From the NCBI GenBank assembly GCA_026119855.1, contig JAOWBW010000869.1, positions 124,001 through 188,000 of the forward strand: 64,000 bases of DNA, read 5' to 3'. Position numbers and translations under genes: made by a program. Every line of letters starts with the position of its first letter. The stretch's first letter is position 1. The DNA comes from Campanula takesimana. Taxonomy: Eukaryota; Streptophyta; Magnoliopsida; Asterales; Campanulaceae. Below, one piece after another: positions 46,647 to 54,203 of the stretch. The notes beneath the pieces are model-generated. The model was not told the origin of the DNA. It did not search any database and saw only the letters and a list, made by a program, of their open reading frames with translations.

Positions 46647-49600
46647 TAGTGGCGTTCCCAATAATAACGTACCACGTTCCCAAAAAAGCGTACCGCGTTC
46701 CCAACCGGCGTACCAATTAATCCTACCCCCAACGTTCCCAAAATTTTAAAAGTCACGTTCCTCGTTCCCGTTCCCGTCCCGCGTCCCGAAACGTCCCACA
46801 TTCCTGCTAACTATGTGTCAACCACATGTCGCCAATTGCCACAACAGATTCGTACAAATTAGTTCGAACTGGTGTTCCGGAAACTAGTAAAAATCACCTC
46901 GTAAGTCCGGACCTCCACATCTGAAGTCTGGGATGTCAATGTAGTAAATCATCTAGTAGCCAGACAACATCCACTTAAGAACCACTACCTAACAGTCGGA
47001 GCAAGCAAACTGATTATCCAGCTTTGAGAGCATTCTACATTAATCTAAAATAAGTCATCTGTCTTCCAATTCAGTCTCTTTTTGTTTCTGCAGATCAGTC
47101 TTAGTCTTTTCATTTTCCCTTAAGTCATGGTAGTTTGAAAGTCTACAGTCAACCTCTGATCATATTGGGACTTGAAGTTCATGAATGAGTCTTCTCAGAT
47201 GTCTATTGTAGCCTCTAAATGCATTTCCTGTATTCTACAAAAGACAGCCTTGAAAAGCTATTTCAGTCATTATAATCAGCTACTTTTAGCTTGAGTTTCT
47301 AAATTTACAGCCGCTTTACGAATTAAGACTCTCGTCACTCTCCTTCATCTATCTTTCTTCATTCCTTCTCAAAGGTGCAGCTTACTGCATCTATTGGTAC
47401 CAAACCAGGTTGATTGTTTTGTGCCTCAGCATGAGATCATGGCTCCTAATGGAAGGCCACGGCAACTAGCAGCTATCCCAACTAATTCCCATGATGAGCC
47501 AAGACAACAGATGAATGAATTACGAGGCAATCGAAATTTTGACCCAGCGATTGGCCTAATTTGAATCCTCTAAAGGAGTAAGAAGAGTATTAGTCTTAAG
47601 ACAATTCTAGAATCATTCCATAGGCGTGTTTGCATAGTTGTTAAAGGCGTCCGCCCGCCTCGCCTGCCTCGCCATATTGGCGCCTTAGAGGGTTGGCCGC
47701 CTTTCGCCTTTGTGAAATTAGTCGGTCGACGACCTTATTGGACAACGTCATATGCTGTTTGAATAGAAGCGAAAGCAAGAAATGTGGTACGCGCAAATTG
47801 GATTTGTCATGTGTTTTTTTTTTTAAGGAAACCTCGTCAATTTAGGTAAGTGAGGTGCCCCTTTGTAAAATCTAGCCCTTATTTCCAAACGATAAGAAGC
47901 GAGAAGTCAATAATACTTGCCGCAATCTTCACAGCTACGACAAGAACCCTCCAACGACGACGACACTCTTCAATGAACTCGACTACACAAACTCTAAACT
48001 CTCTGCGTCGATTTCATATTTTTCTGTATTTCCTTCTTTATTCCCAGTTCTTTCGTTTAATTTATAATCGCTCTCTTTTTTCTACTTAATTCCAGTTTTC
48101 TGTCTTTTTCTATTTTGCTCCCTCCCCGTGCTTAACTTTTTTCTTTTTCTTTAATCTAGATTCCAAGCATCTTTTTTAATTTTGTTTTCTTTTAAACATC
48201 AATATCCTATAATTCTCACTTTTGAGGTCGAAATTATGCTAGGATACCATAATAAGTAGAAATATAATATTTAATAATTTTTTGTTTTAATTCTCCGCCT
48301 TGCTCGCCTTTTTGCCGCCTTTCGCCCGCCTCGCCTTTCGCCCTTTTCCAGGTACGTATCGCCCGCCTCCCGCTTTTCGCCTTTAACAACTATGCGTGTT
48401 TGTCACAATGAGTCACTGTGTGATGATTGGAGATGGGAAGCCTCTATCAAGGTAAAATTTCAGCACTCTTTGGAACCTTGAAGGCCAAGGAGTTCGTAGC
48501 ATCTCCAATGACACACCCGCGGTACCCTTGAGAAGGCGGGCTTATCCGAAGCGGCATCCTTATTGAAAGTTACCAGAAAATTATCAGCCACAGAATTTTG
48601 ACCGGACCAGCACAACTTGGTTGGTCTGCAGCACCTATATAACTTCGTCCCTTGGTTGGTTTTCAAGTTTGAGGAGTTTCAAACTAGTTTTTGGCCTTAT
48701 GTTTTGGGTTTCACTCAGTCGCATTGGTATAGTTTCTTCTTGATCCTATCTGGGAGTTTTGAGGAAGAAATGATTGATTTGGCATTATGCAAACTAGTTT
48801 TTCTTGTTTGTTTTTTATTTGAAAACTACGCAGACTAGCTTGACTTAACCACATTGATGCCCAACAATCTCCTGCTCAAGAAGTTCAACCTTTAATCATT
48901 CTACCACTAGAGCTAAACAAATCCAGCTGACAAGCGAAAAAAATAATAGAAATTTGTTGAGCTGTACTCCTTGCCCTATACAAACTCGGCATTAAATCCA
49001 ATCAAACGATAATATACGTAGTAACGTAGTTCTATCCAAGTAATTCAAATACACCGTGTCAAAAACCCTAACATATAAACGTTGATTAGGCAAATGAAGC
49101 ATGAACAGGGAAAAGGAAGATGCCTGTAGAATTGAAGTCACACACATAACATGCTGAAATAGAGATTCAGAATTGAAGTCACACGCATAACATGGTGAAA
49201 CAGAGATTCAGTAAAATAACTGATAGAGGAAGAATTTACCTCACCAGCATCAGTAAGATACCCACCCATGGCAGTGAACTCCTTTCTATAAACCTGCATC
49301 AGCAGATTTATGGCCCCCTGAAGTAAAAAAAAAAAAGTGGATTATTAAGGAACAAAGCCTAGGATTTCAAACAGATGTGTCTGCAAAGTAGATGAGTATA
49401 CATATTTCCATGTCATTTTCATTTGTAATGAAATAGAAACATGCTTCACAGAGAAACGTTTTGAAATGTTACTTCTAAAAAGACACAATTGCAGTATTGG
49501 TCTAAAATGTCTTTTAGGCTAAAGAGTAAAACAACAATCCTACTTTAGTATTGGTCTAAAATGTCTTTTAGGCTAAAGAGTAAAACAACAATCCTACTTT

Positions 49601-49771
49601 CTTCTCTTCTTTTTTTTTGGCAAGTAAATATGTGCATTGAATATTCTCCAAGAGGCCAAGAGCTTCAAAAATAAAAGAATGCACACTTCGTATCCCCAAA
49701 AATAGCTAACTACCCAATCCCCAAAAAAATCGCAAAAGAGATGCGTGTACCGAGTAAAAAGTCATTCAGCC

Positions 49772-49802
<31 letters not shown>

Positions 49803-52800
49803 AAGCATCAAAAAAGAGAGTTGATGAATTGGCAGCGCAATTCCTTGGAAGCTTAATCCCATTCCTCTCTCTCGCAAATAGACCACATAACACAATGAGG
49901 AACAGCTGCCATAGTTTTCTTTTTACCTTTAAAATGCGAACGCCATACCAAGCATCTAAAAAACCGTTCACACAATTGGCATAGTCCACGAGATCCTGAA
50001 CAAGAAGAGGACCATACTCCAAAAACCAAAGTCCTACTTCTCAAATAGTTATATCATTTCAATCATCACATTTTAAAAGCACCTTTCAGCATAATTTTCT
50101 TAGGGACAAACTAACGTAGAAAATAATGCAATACCTACAACTTGGAAAATTTTAAGGCATGACAACCTGAGCCAAGGACTTAGAAGTGCATCATGTATTA
50201 AGTGCAGCCAAAATTCTGGGAAATACGTTGAAGTTGCATCAGTGATTTCTACTATCATCTAAAATATGCATCTAATTGGCCGATGACCTTTTATCGACAT
50301 ATAAAAAGATACTCCATCTGGCCTCAATTATAAGCAAAAACAGACAACTATTTTTGGACTTAAATATAAGTAAACCTCATCAGTTTCAATGCAAAACCCA
50401 TTAAATGTAGCTGTATTTGATACACTTATACCAAAAAATACCTCTAACTAATTATTCATTTCAAAGATAAGTACACATTAATTAGACATTTAATATGAGG
50501 ATATATTAGTAATTTTAAAAAAGTTTTTAGTTATAAATAATGCAATTAGCCAACTTAGCTATATTCTTAATATCATAAAATGTGTAAAAGTAGGTATTTT
50601 TGCTTATAATTGAGGCCGGAGGGAGTATATGGATATGCATACATGTTTTATGCGATAAGATTAATACATTGCATGTGCAAATAATCACAGCAGATATCCA
50701 AAAAATAATATAACAGTGATTGCCGGATATTTGTATCTATATAATGGGAGTTACATATATTCAGCCTGATGACCACATACCTCTCTAATCTCTAATGTGG
50801 GCATATGAGGAAGGAAATCATTGCCAACAAAGAAACACATAAATACAAAATCATCCACCAGCCTTTCAAAATTGATCTCAAATGGGGCATCAGGAATCTC
50901 CAGATCATATTGCAAATATTCTCGCAAAACCCAGACGTTCAGGAACTGCCCGTAAAAACAATTAGTTTGTATTGGTGCCAAAAAAAATAATGTAATAAAA
51001 AAGGTGACTAGCGATTACAGCTTTACAGCATAAACCAACCTGATATTTCTTCTTATGAACGGGGACATCTTCAGTTTGGTTGCCAGTTGTACCACGACAC
51101 TCGGCTGCCAAGTGACCAACTTGACCACACATGAAACACTTCTCCTGCTGACCAGGCAGTGTAATTACCTGTACATTTTAATGAGTTAGGAATTTCAGTC
51201 ACAAACAATTAAACAAACAGTATCTACAAAATGGTATCTACTAACCTCTCTCAATATCGAAAAGTGAACCTCGTGTGTAGCTAGAGACAGCATAATTAGG
51301 TCTGCATCCTGATCGGGAAACAAAATAGCTCTCACTTATGACACAGATCACATAAAATATGAAAATATGGAAAAATGGAAAAATCAAGATAAGTAGGAGA
51401 AGAAAAGTTCTATAAATATTCTCCACTAACCAAACCATACAAACAATGCCGAGTATTGGGATTAAAACCGTGAAGGTTGCGTTGTAACCGTATGTAGGAC
51501 ATTGCTTTGTGCTCTCCCTCACCAGGAACATTTGAATCAGAAAGAATAACCTTCAAATAATCATCCAATGCATCCCCATAAATAAAAAAGAGAACAAACT
51601 ATCCTGAAAAAGCAGAAGCATATTGAAAAAGAACCAGATGGGATTACTCCACTGGGAAGGAATCATCCGATCTTCAAGAGATAATGAGTAGAAATATTCT
51701 CTAACAAACCTTGGTATGCTGCCAACCAGGATTATGGTTCAATCTAGACTGTATATAATACTGCAGGGCTACAGAAAGCACGGACATAAATTTGGTCCCA
51801 GGAGTGATCACATTTTGATCAGATGTTTCATTCTTTTCTTTAGGACAAAGATCGGCTCCCTGTAACTCGAACTCACTTCTCAGCCTCTCCTCCTCAGCTT
51901 CCTAATATGGAACAATGATAAAAGTCAATGAACATGATTGAGCAGTTTACTGTAAATACCAAAAGAAAATCTTACTGCTTCAGCAACATCTTTTGCAGCC
52001 CTAAATCGCCGGGACCTTTGTTGATTCATTTTAGCTCTTGGAGCCACCCCATCTGCAAAACTAAAGAATATCAAGAGCTGATTTATTGGTTCAAGTAGGA
52101 AAAGGAAGCATGATTGTTCCTAAAGTACAACTTACCAATTGCCATATATAGGAGTCTTCTTGGTCTCACCAGTGAGAATAGATGGTCAATGTAATCAAAG
52201 ATAGACTTAAATACATCGTCATAAGTGGCTGGTGCAGGCTGCATTTTCAGGAATTAAGTCTCAAATTATTGATTATAGATGAAATACTACTGAGTAGAAG
52301 TCGAAAATGATAAGTAAACAGACCAGCAGTCCACAAAGGAACAGTTGCAAGAAGATGCAAAAGAAATCAGGAAAAAAAAAAAGTGACCTGCCAATATATC
52401 ATGCGTAAACGCCTAAAATTCTCGATATGATCCAAATAAGAAACTTCGGGAATGACCTCATAGCCAAAAATGAAAAAGTCAAATACCGCTCGCCACTAGT
52501 TGAGTGTTCAACTAGAATAATTATAGAGCCCAGCACCAGTCTGGTTTTAAATGCTCTAAGTAATAGGCTTTCTAGCAAAAGGTTGCTCCTCTGTCCCAAC
52601 CCCATTTCCAAAATGGTTTTCTTTTATGAAAAGAAAAAAATTACAATTAAAGATGAAGAATTACCAAAATGACAATAATAACAACATGTTACCGGCCACG
52701 TCCTATTTTGTTAGAAGTAGCTAATTTGCAGTCCAAACTCCAAAGTCTCTCCACAGGAGAACACGTCTTCTTCAGTTACAGGGTAGATGAAGATAATAAT

Positions 52801-53773
52801 TTATCACAACTTTTCCCATCATCAGATGTCGAGTAAGAAAGTGACATGTTACAGATTTATTCATTTGTGGATAAAAAACACAAGTCCCTCAACCCTCCAT
52901 TTCTCTCTATACAAATTATCCAAATGTCTAGGATTCATTTCACACACACTTATGTATTACGGAGTACCCTTTTCCTGAAATTAGTAAGTTAACTACTGAG
53001 GGGTGTCCGTTTAGTTCTCATAGATCTAGTGCGTTTTGACTCCCTTGCTCTCCTAGTTTTATTTTTAGCTCATGAATATTTGTAATTGGTTTCATTTAAT
53101 GCATATATTACTATAATTCAGTGGTTTCAAACGATGTTCTACTCTTATCATCAAGAATAACGAACAAAATAGTAATCACAGTCAATTCAAGAAAATCTTC
53201 CATAATCTGTTCCAAGAGGAGTGCTTCGGCAACTCCCAATGTCTTTGTACCATATTCCTCGTGATCATACAAACTGGACCAGCATTCGGACTTTGTAGCA
53301 AGTGTCCTTCACCTCTATTTTGTACTGTATCTTGCCACATTTTGTATCTATAGCATTGAAAGGAAAATTTCCACCGCCAATGATTCCAAAGTTCACTCTT
53401 TTACTTCTCTCTAATCATTAACCCATAGCAACATCAATTTAATTCTCAGATTTGATTGCTCAAAACAACAGGAAAAAATCGAATCCCATCTCAAACAACA
53501 CCCCATCAAGCATATACTCCGAAGTATGATCGAATTACTAAACAAAATGCAAAGATGCAAACATACCTTCCCGTCTGGATGAAAACAAGGGTGAATAATC
53601 CCATTCATATCCAAGTACAAATTATCGAACTCCGTCCCATTAGGGTTTGGTTTAGATACATCGACCGGTAAAAGAACGCCGTTACGATCCTCCCTAGGCT
53701 CTTCCTCCACCACATCCACGATAGATTGAGGGTAACGGTCGGCAAGCCACCGGTAAAACGCCGGAACCCCCAT
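23474..53773 (-). CDS. XRN4: Cytoplasmic 5'-3' exoribonuclease XRN4, 22 exons over 30.3 kb
   Basis: Exons in transcript order: 53567-53773, 52136-52238, 51976-52052, 51710-51901, 51431-51550, 51246-51308, 51040-51168, 50781-50945, 49240-49317, 44489-44575, 42278-42349, 35632-35727, 34269-34339, 33712-33840, 33547-33623, 32906-32946, 32727-32801, 25375-25526, 25180-25284, 25022-25097, 24686-24768, 23474-24070. All junctions are GT-AG and codon phase is kept throughout to the last exon. The start MGVPAFYRWLADRYP and the lack of the nuclear XRN2/3-type N-terminus favour XRN4 (EIN5), which degrades decapped or cleaved mRNA in the cytoplasm and acts in ethylene signalling. As the sequence stands the protein ends after 831 residues at 23773-23775; with the downstream frame it would be about 931, close to the ~947 of Arabidopsis XRN4. 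Confidence 0.95.
24160..24321. mobile_element. Stowaway-like MITE in XRN4 intron 21
   Basis: The left end ATCCCTCTGTTCCACGTTATG and right end ATGGAACAGAGGGAG are inverted, with TA after the right end. The left TA is not intact. About 160 bp, no coding capacity. Confidence 0.7.
24510..24615. mobile_element. Tourist/Harbinger-like MITE in XRN4 intron 21
   Basis: GGCTCTGTTTGGCAACTCAATT at the left mirrors AATTGAGTTGCCAAACATAGCC at the right. The flanking triplets are CAA and TAA, an imperfect 3-bp target. At 106 bp it is a simple hairpin element. Confidence 0.75.
24898..24996. repeat. TA/CA/ACAT microsatellite
   Basis: About 100 bases of TATACACACA and TACATACA units in XRN4 intron 20. Open frames on both strands here are repeat artefacts. 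Confidence 0.9.
25527..27130. other. First part of XRN4 intron 17, unidentified
   Basis: No supported gene. The stretch 26650-27060 has moderate GC and several short frames and may be part of an old LTR or other repeat, but I could not match it to a class. Confidence 0.5.
27411..27868. mobile_element. hAT-like MITE (CATAGTTACCAG family) in the LINE
   Basis: It begins CATAGTTACCAGAAACG and ends CGTAGCTATG. Flanking octamers GTCCCATT (27403-27410) and GTCCCTTT (27869-27876) match 7 of 8, the hAT target size. The LINE reading is broken exactly at these points and resumes after removal, which independently supports the boundaries. The ends resemble the element at 45989-46815, including GGGACGGG- and GGAACGTGG-type motifs. 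Confidence 0.85.
28107..28738. mobile_element. hAT-like MITE (CAGTGTTCTAAAA) in the LINE
   Basis: Ends CAGTGTTCTAAAATTCGCTAGGC and GCCTAGCTGATTTTTAGAACACTG are inverted repeats. Octamers CATGACAC (28099-28106) and CATGGCAC (28739-28746) flank it with one mismatch. The sub-terminal regions are rich in GGCG/CGCC. Minus-strand open frames inside are low in domain content and not called. Confidence 0.87.
29255..29506. mobile_element. Stowaway-like MITE, second copy of the 256-bp family
   Basis: Ends TCCCTCCGCCCCGCTCGATTTAGG and CCTAATTCGGTGGGGACGGAGGGAG are inverted, with TA on both sides. The interior matches 18520-18775 closely. It lies in the LINE 3' UTR. Confidence 0.86.
29628..32453 (+). 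mobile_element. Non-autonomous Helitron (2.8 kb)
   Basis: The 5' end TCTATCACTAAATAAAAGTTG follows an A at 29627. The 3' end is CTAG (32450-32453), followed by T, and is preceded at 32423-32441 by a perfect 9-bp stem CCGTGCGTT/AACGCACGG. This combination (A|TC..CTRR|T with a subterminal hairpin) defines Helitrons. Removing it rejoins the LINE 3' UTR to its tail, which supports both ends. No Rep/helicase is present. Intron-like and exon-like segments inside (about 29740-29940, 30180-30340, 31260-31380, minus-strand frame 31638-32174) may be captured host fragments; I cannot identify their sources. Confidence 0.85.
32727..44575 (-). CDS. XRN4: XRN4 exons 10-17: conserved region 2
   Basis: Exon 10 encodes the VEHFIQAVAIYEDQIFQKR helix, exon 11 a charged linker, exons 12-13 GEPGYKERYY and VEGLCWVCRYYYQGVCSW, exons 14-15 PYHYAPFASDL to MTDPSSPI, exons 16-17 DMNGKRFAWQ and KLPFIDEKKLL. 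These are the conserved blocks of the second XRN homology region. Introns 9 (4.7 kb), 10 (2.1 kb) and 11 (6.6 kb) are enlarged by transposons, yet each exon retains perfect reading phase and canonical splice sites, showing selection on the gene despite the insertions. Confidence 0.94.
33102..33166. mobile_element. 65-bp hAT-like mini-MITE with a GC-rich palindrome
   Basis: Termini CATAGTTATTAAAGGC and GCTTTTGATAACTATG are inverted and flanked by a perfect 8-bp duplication GTCGCAAT (33094-33101, 33167-33174). The centre contains the perfect palindrome CCTAGGCGCGCCTAGG. It lies in XRN4 intron 15 and shares termini with 47633-48394. Confidence 0.9.
33178..33450 (+). repeat. Possible tRNA-like or LTR-derived repeat
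   Basis: The segment contains TTAGATGAGTTGGTGACTTAA and GGTCATGGGTTTGAGTCGTC, which loosely resemble the A and B box regions of a SINE, and later AGAGTCCCCATCTAATAGC. No target duplication or A tail was found, so the class is open. Confidence 0.3.
33450..33508. repeat. (CA)n(GA)n microsatellite in XRN4 intron 15
   Basis: A CA run followed by GAGACA and a long GA run, ending 38 bp before exon 15. On the coding strand it is CT-rich just after the splice donor. Confidence 0.92.
34854..35075. mobile_element. Degenerate Stowaway-like MITE in XRN4 intron 12
   Basis: The left end CTCCCTCTGATCCCAAAAAACTGC follows TA. The right end near TTTAGATAGGAGAGAG is a weak inverted match. Boundaries on the right are approximate. 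Confidence 0.45.
35100..35430 (+). pseudogene. Copia gag N-terminal relic
   Basis: An 89-codon frame (35164-35430) reads AIDGRGELDHLTEETPKPAL, then DPNMVVW, and NNAWDAVRHMLCDTETSYQS. This is the N-terminal gag pattern of many plant copia-type polyproteins (LTGE..DP...W, then WDAV...YSD..N). It is truncated on both sides and lacks LTRs. It lies in XRN4 intron 12, opposite strand. Confidence 0.6.
36226..36560 (-). mobile_element. L1 LINE 3'-end relic in XRN4 intron 11
   Basis: Read on the minus strand, TLWRERNRRSF (end of L1 ORF2) precedes a 3' UTR with GGCGAATTTTTAATGCACATATTTACTTAT and an A tail (36240-36255 complement). The same 3' UTR motif occurs at 49611-49680. Strongly 5' truncated, as common for L1. 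Confidence 0.7.
37630..38013 (+). repeat. Gypsy 5' LTR (384 bp)
   Basis: It starts TGATGCAG and ends CTACATCA, followed by GTTGGTATCTAGAGC, a slightly altered primer site for initiator tRNA-Met (usual core TGGTATCAGAGC, here with an extra T). Confidence 0.95.
38085..41318 (+). CDS. Gypsy gag-pol with internal in-frame deletion, catalytically impaired
   Basis: The ATG at 38085 begins MAEEPTRNEAFEQRF and is the likely gag start; the upstream extension to 37800 is LTR/leader. Gag ends with a CCHC knuckle (39042-39083). The protease triad DSG reads DSC (39318-39326). RT shows three changes: the motif A aspartate is Tyr (codon 40164-40166 in KIYLTSGYHQ), a 15-bp tandem duplication repeats STFML (40287-40316), and YFDD is intact (40365-40376). 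At about 40590-40602 the frame passes directly from the RT thumb (VDWPILTTIS) to mid-integrase (EEIVRLHGIP). RNase H, the integrase zinc finger and the first catalytic Asp are therefore missing; the later Asp and the Glu remain. The stop overlaps the LTR start. Confidence 0.9.
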   Translation: MAEEPTRNEAFEQRFTALEEGLQETRASIQQLLNALQLGGQQRDNPATRQHAAAHEPAPDFVHQPARDHAAAFQPFPGYFPRRDDYDGYRIKAEIPIFNGSLEIESFLDWLNEVERFFEIMEVSEERKVSIVAYKLRGGAGAWWQNLREERYRLRQPPVRDWPLMKELLQHRFLPRDYTQNLYRQLLDCYQGNRSVAEYTEEFLRLTARCNIREDDDLQVARYVRGLHPEIQERMGVQSIMSLTDAREMAARAEARLSKPPLRFTYTRKPPFETQRTYQTGTTSTPVRASSPAQETKTGPPVTRKTQGEPRSSTYQQPKCYRCNQLGHKSNECPTRKPVHVADAIPEEDQQDLGVEEEEYDADDVCGDENGEFVCVIQRTLCSPKQEDLSQRRRIFQAKCRVKDTICSLIIDSCSCENLIAQKLVEELQLPTEPHPAPYQIGWIQKGPKLQVTRICKVPLAMGKFYSDNVYCDVVDMDACQVLLGRPWQFDVDAIHRGRDNIHMFQWKGKRIVVAPIGSPKLPSKVEGQALVSLSNSRGSFMADVKENGGAYALVVKPDYGEIKIPEAVRNLLAEFPYLTTEPSRLPPMRDIQHHIDFVPGARLPNLTHYRLNPEEAKILQENVEALLRIGHVRESMSPCAVPALLVPKKDNQWCMCVDSRAINRITVQYRFPIPRLDNMLDQLSGSVVFTKIYLTSGYHQIRIRPGDEWKTAFKIKEGLYEWLVMPFGLSNAPSTFMLSTFMLLMNQVLKPFLNEFVVVYFDDILIYSKGVEEHEDHLRQVMTVLQDNELYINLKKCPFMVDRVLFLGYVISKDSVQVDKQKIQAIVDWPILTTISEEIVRLHGIPRSITSGRDPKFLAVFWTTLWKRFGTQLKFSSSAHPQTDGQTEVINRTLGSLLRCLRVEKKKQWDAALAQAEFAYNSAQHRATGMSPFAVVYRRAPATTVDLIKLPTGFKKSESADLLAHHHVDTIAEVKKKLEEATTRYKTAADQHRREKLFQVGDMLMVYLRKERGGGQHKLDSRKIGPFKILKKVNDNAYVIDLPDHMRISKTFNVADLYPYYSDDNSGSDFHASGRE
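41316..42086 (+). repeat. Tandem gypsy 3' LTRs separated by primer-site sequence
   Basis: LTR 41316-41699 is followed by GTTGGTATCAGAG and then by LTR sequence from its tenth base (GCACACATC). The join falls in shared GC/GCACAC letters. The intervening primer-site copy is the standard TGGTATCAGAGC, unlike the altered one after the 5' LTR, so it did not come from this copy's own leader. Confidence 0.95.
42350..44488. other. XRN4 intron 10, mostly unidentified
   Basis: No supported gene; short frames lack domains. The only clear structure is a diverged direct repeat, copies 44049-44140 and 44281-44376, about 232 bases apart, sharing ACCTSTTCT..CCTTATACAG and GGGACAAGTATCCA. A similar GATATCGATG motif recurs between them. 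Confidence 0.6.
45345..45790 (-). mobile_element. L1 LINE 3'-end relic in XRN4 intron 9
   Basis: On the minus strand ESIVHFFTSSDSVKRVW is read at about 45655-45730, then AVWWCIWLERNIGI at about 45590-45630 one frame away, matching the zinc-binding C-terminal part of plant L1 ORF2. The 3' side ends in an A-rich tract near 45350. 5' truncated and frameshifted. Confidence 0.65.
45989..46815. mobile_element. hAT-like MITE (CATAGTTACCAG family), XRN4 intron 9
   Basis: It starts CATAGTTACCAGGAACG and ends CATTCCTGCTAACTATG, with a perfect 8-bp duplication TGTCAACC (45981-45988 and 46816-46823). Both arms carry CGTCCCG, GTACG and GGAACG motifs. A (TA)n tract lies at 46610-46643. Larger relative of 27411-27868; no transposase. 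Confidence 0.9.
47380..47632 (+). pseudogene. Possible gypsy leader/gag relic
   Basis: A primer-site-like TATTGGTACCAAACCAGG (47392) is followed about 50 bases later by MAPNGRPRQL..EPRQQMNELRGN-type sequence, resembling the start of a plant gypsy gag. It is interrupted by the hAT-like element at 47633. Continuation after 48395 (up to about 48850) is not confidently readable. Confidence 0.4.
47633..48394. mobile_element. hAT-like element (CATAGTTGTTAAAGGCG family)
   Basis: Termini CATAGTTGTTAAAGGCG and CGCCTTTAACAACTATG are perfect inverted repeats; the octamer CGTGTTTG flanks both sides (47625-47632, 48395-48402). The sub-termini are runs of CGCC/GCCT. The interior has no transposase. It shares ends with the 65-bp element at 33102. 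Confidence 0.9.
49240..53773 (-). CDS. XRN4: XRN4 exons 1-9: catalytic core and zinc knuckle
   Basis: This block encodes residues 1-378. Seven acidic residues expected of the XRN nuclease centre are present: D55 (YLDMNG), D104 (AIDG, codon split between exons 2 and 3), E204 and E206 (PGEGEHK), D234 and D236 (LDADLIML) and D340 (FVGNDFLPH). The RAKMNQQRSRRF basic motif that reads the 5' monophosphate is in exon 3. Exon 7 holds a CCHC knuckle, C265-C268-H273-C278. Introns are short except intron 1 (52239-53566) and intron 8 (49318-50780, with an L1 relic and a MITE). No catalytic residue is lost. Confidence 0.95.
49611..50040 (-). mobile_element. L1 LINE 3'-end relic in XRN4 intron 8
   Basis: On the minus strand KKTMAAVPHCVMWSI and an R-E-R-N stretch (about 49870-49920) match the C-terminus of plant L1 ORF2, followed by a 3' UTR that shares CATATTTACTTG and TTGGAGAATATTCAATGC with the copy at 36226. 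An A run at 49777-49799 is inside it. Confidence 0.65.
50312..50625. mobile_element. Stowaway-like MITE in XRN4 intron 8
   Basis: Ends CTCCATCTGGCCTCAATTATAAGC and GCTTATAATTGAGGCCGGAGGGAG are inverted, TA-flanked (50310-50311, 50626-50627). It ends 155 bp from exon 8. 314 bp, non-coding. Confidence 0.88.
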
Positions 53774-54203
53774 TTCTTCTTCTCTTCTCCGCCTTGTACT
53801 TCTTCAAAATATTTGACTAAAATTTATATATGAAACTATGTAGGGATTTGAGAGATTTTGAAATTAAGGGTTTAAATTAACAGCTACACAAATGGGGAGA
53901 GAACAGCTACTAAATTGAAGCAAATTATATGTATATGTATACTTTGATTTACACACATATACTACATAGAATAGAACTCGCAGTTCTCTCTCTCTCTCTC
54001 TCTCTCTCTCTCGCCAAGGTTTGGCGGTTTGGTGGAGTTGTAATAATAATGTTGAAACACAAATATCAACGTTGAATTAATACCCTTTTTTGCTCAAAAA
54101 AAAAAAAAAAAACAATTAATACTACCCTTTAATTTCCTACTTTTTCTAAATATCTAAATAGGCAAGTACTATACGTAATTCTTTGTTTTTGAGACTATTT
54201 GAT
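53774..54203 (-). promoter_or_regulatory. XRN4 5' UTR/promoter region with CT repeat
   Basis: The 430 bases between the XRN4 start and the nearby MULE contain a (CT)n tract at 53985-54013 (GA on the coding strand), common in plant 5' leaders and core promoters. No clear TATA box stands out to me. The MULE at 54204 limits the undisturbed promoter to this interval. Confidence 0.45.

Noticed and set aside
48617..48838. 73-codon frame after the hAT-like element
   Set aside because: No domain; possibly old LTR sequence but not confidently assignable.
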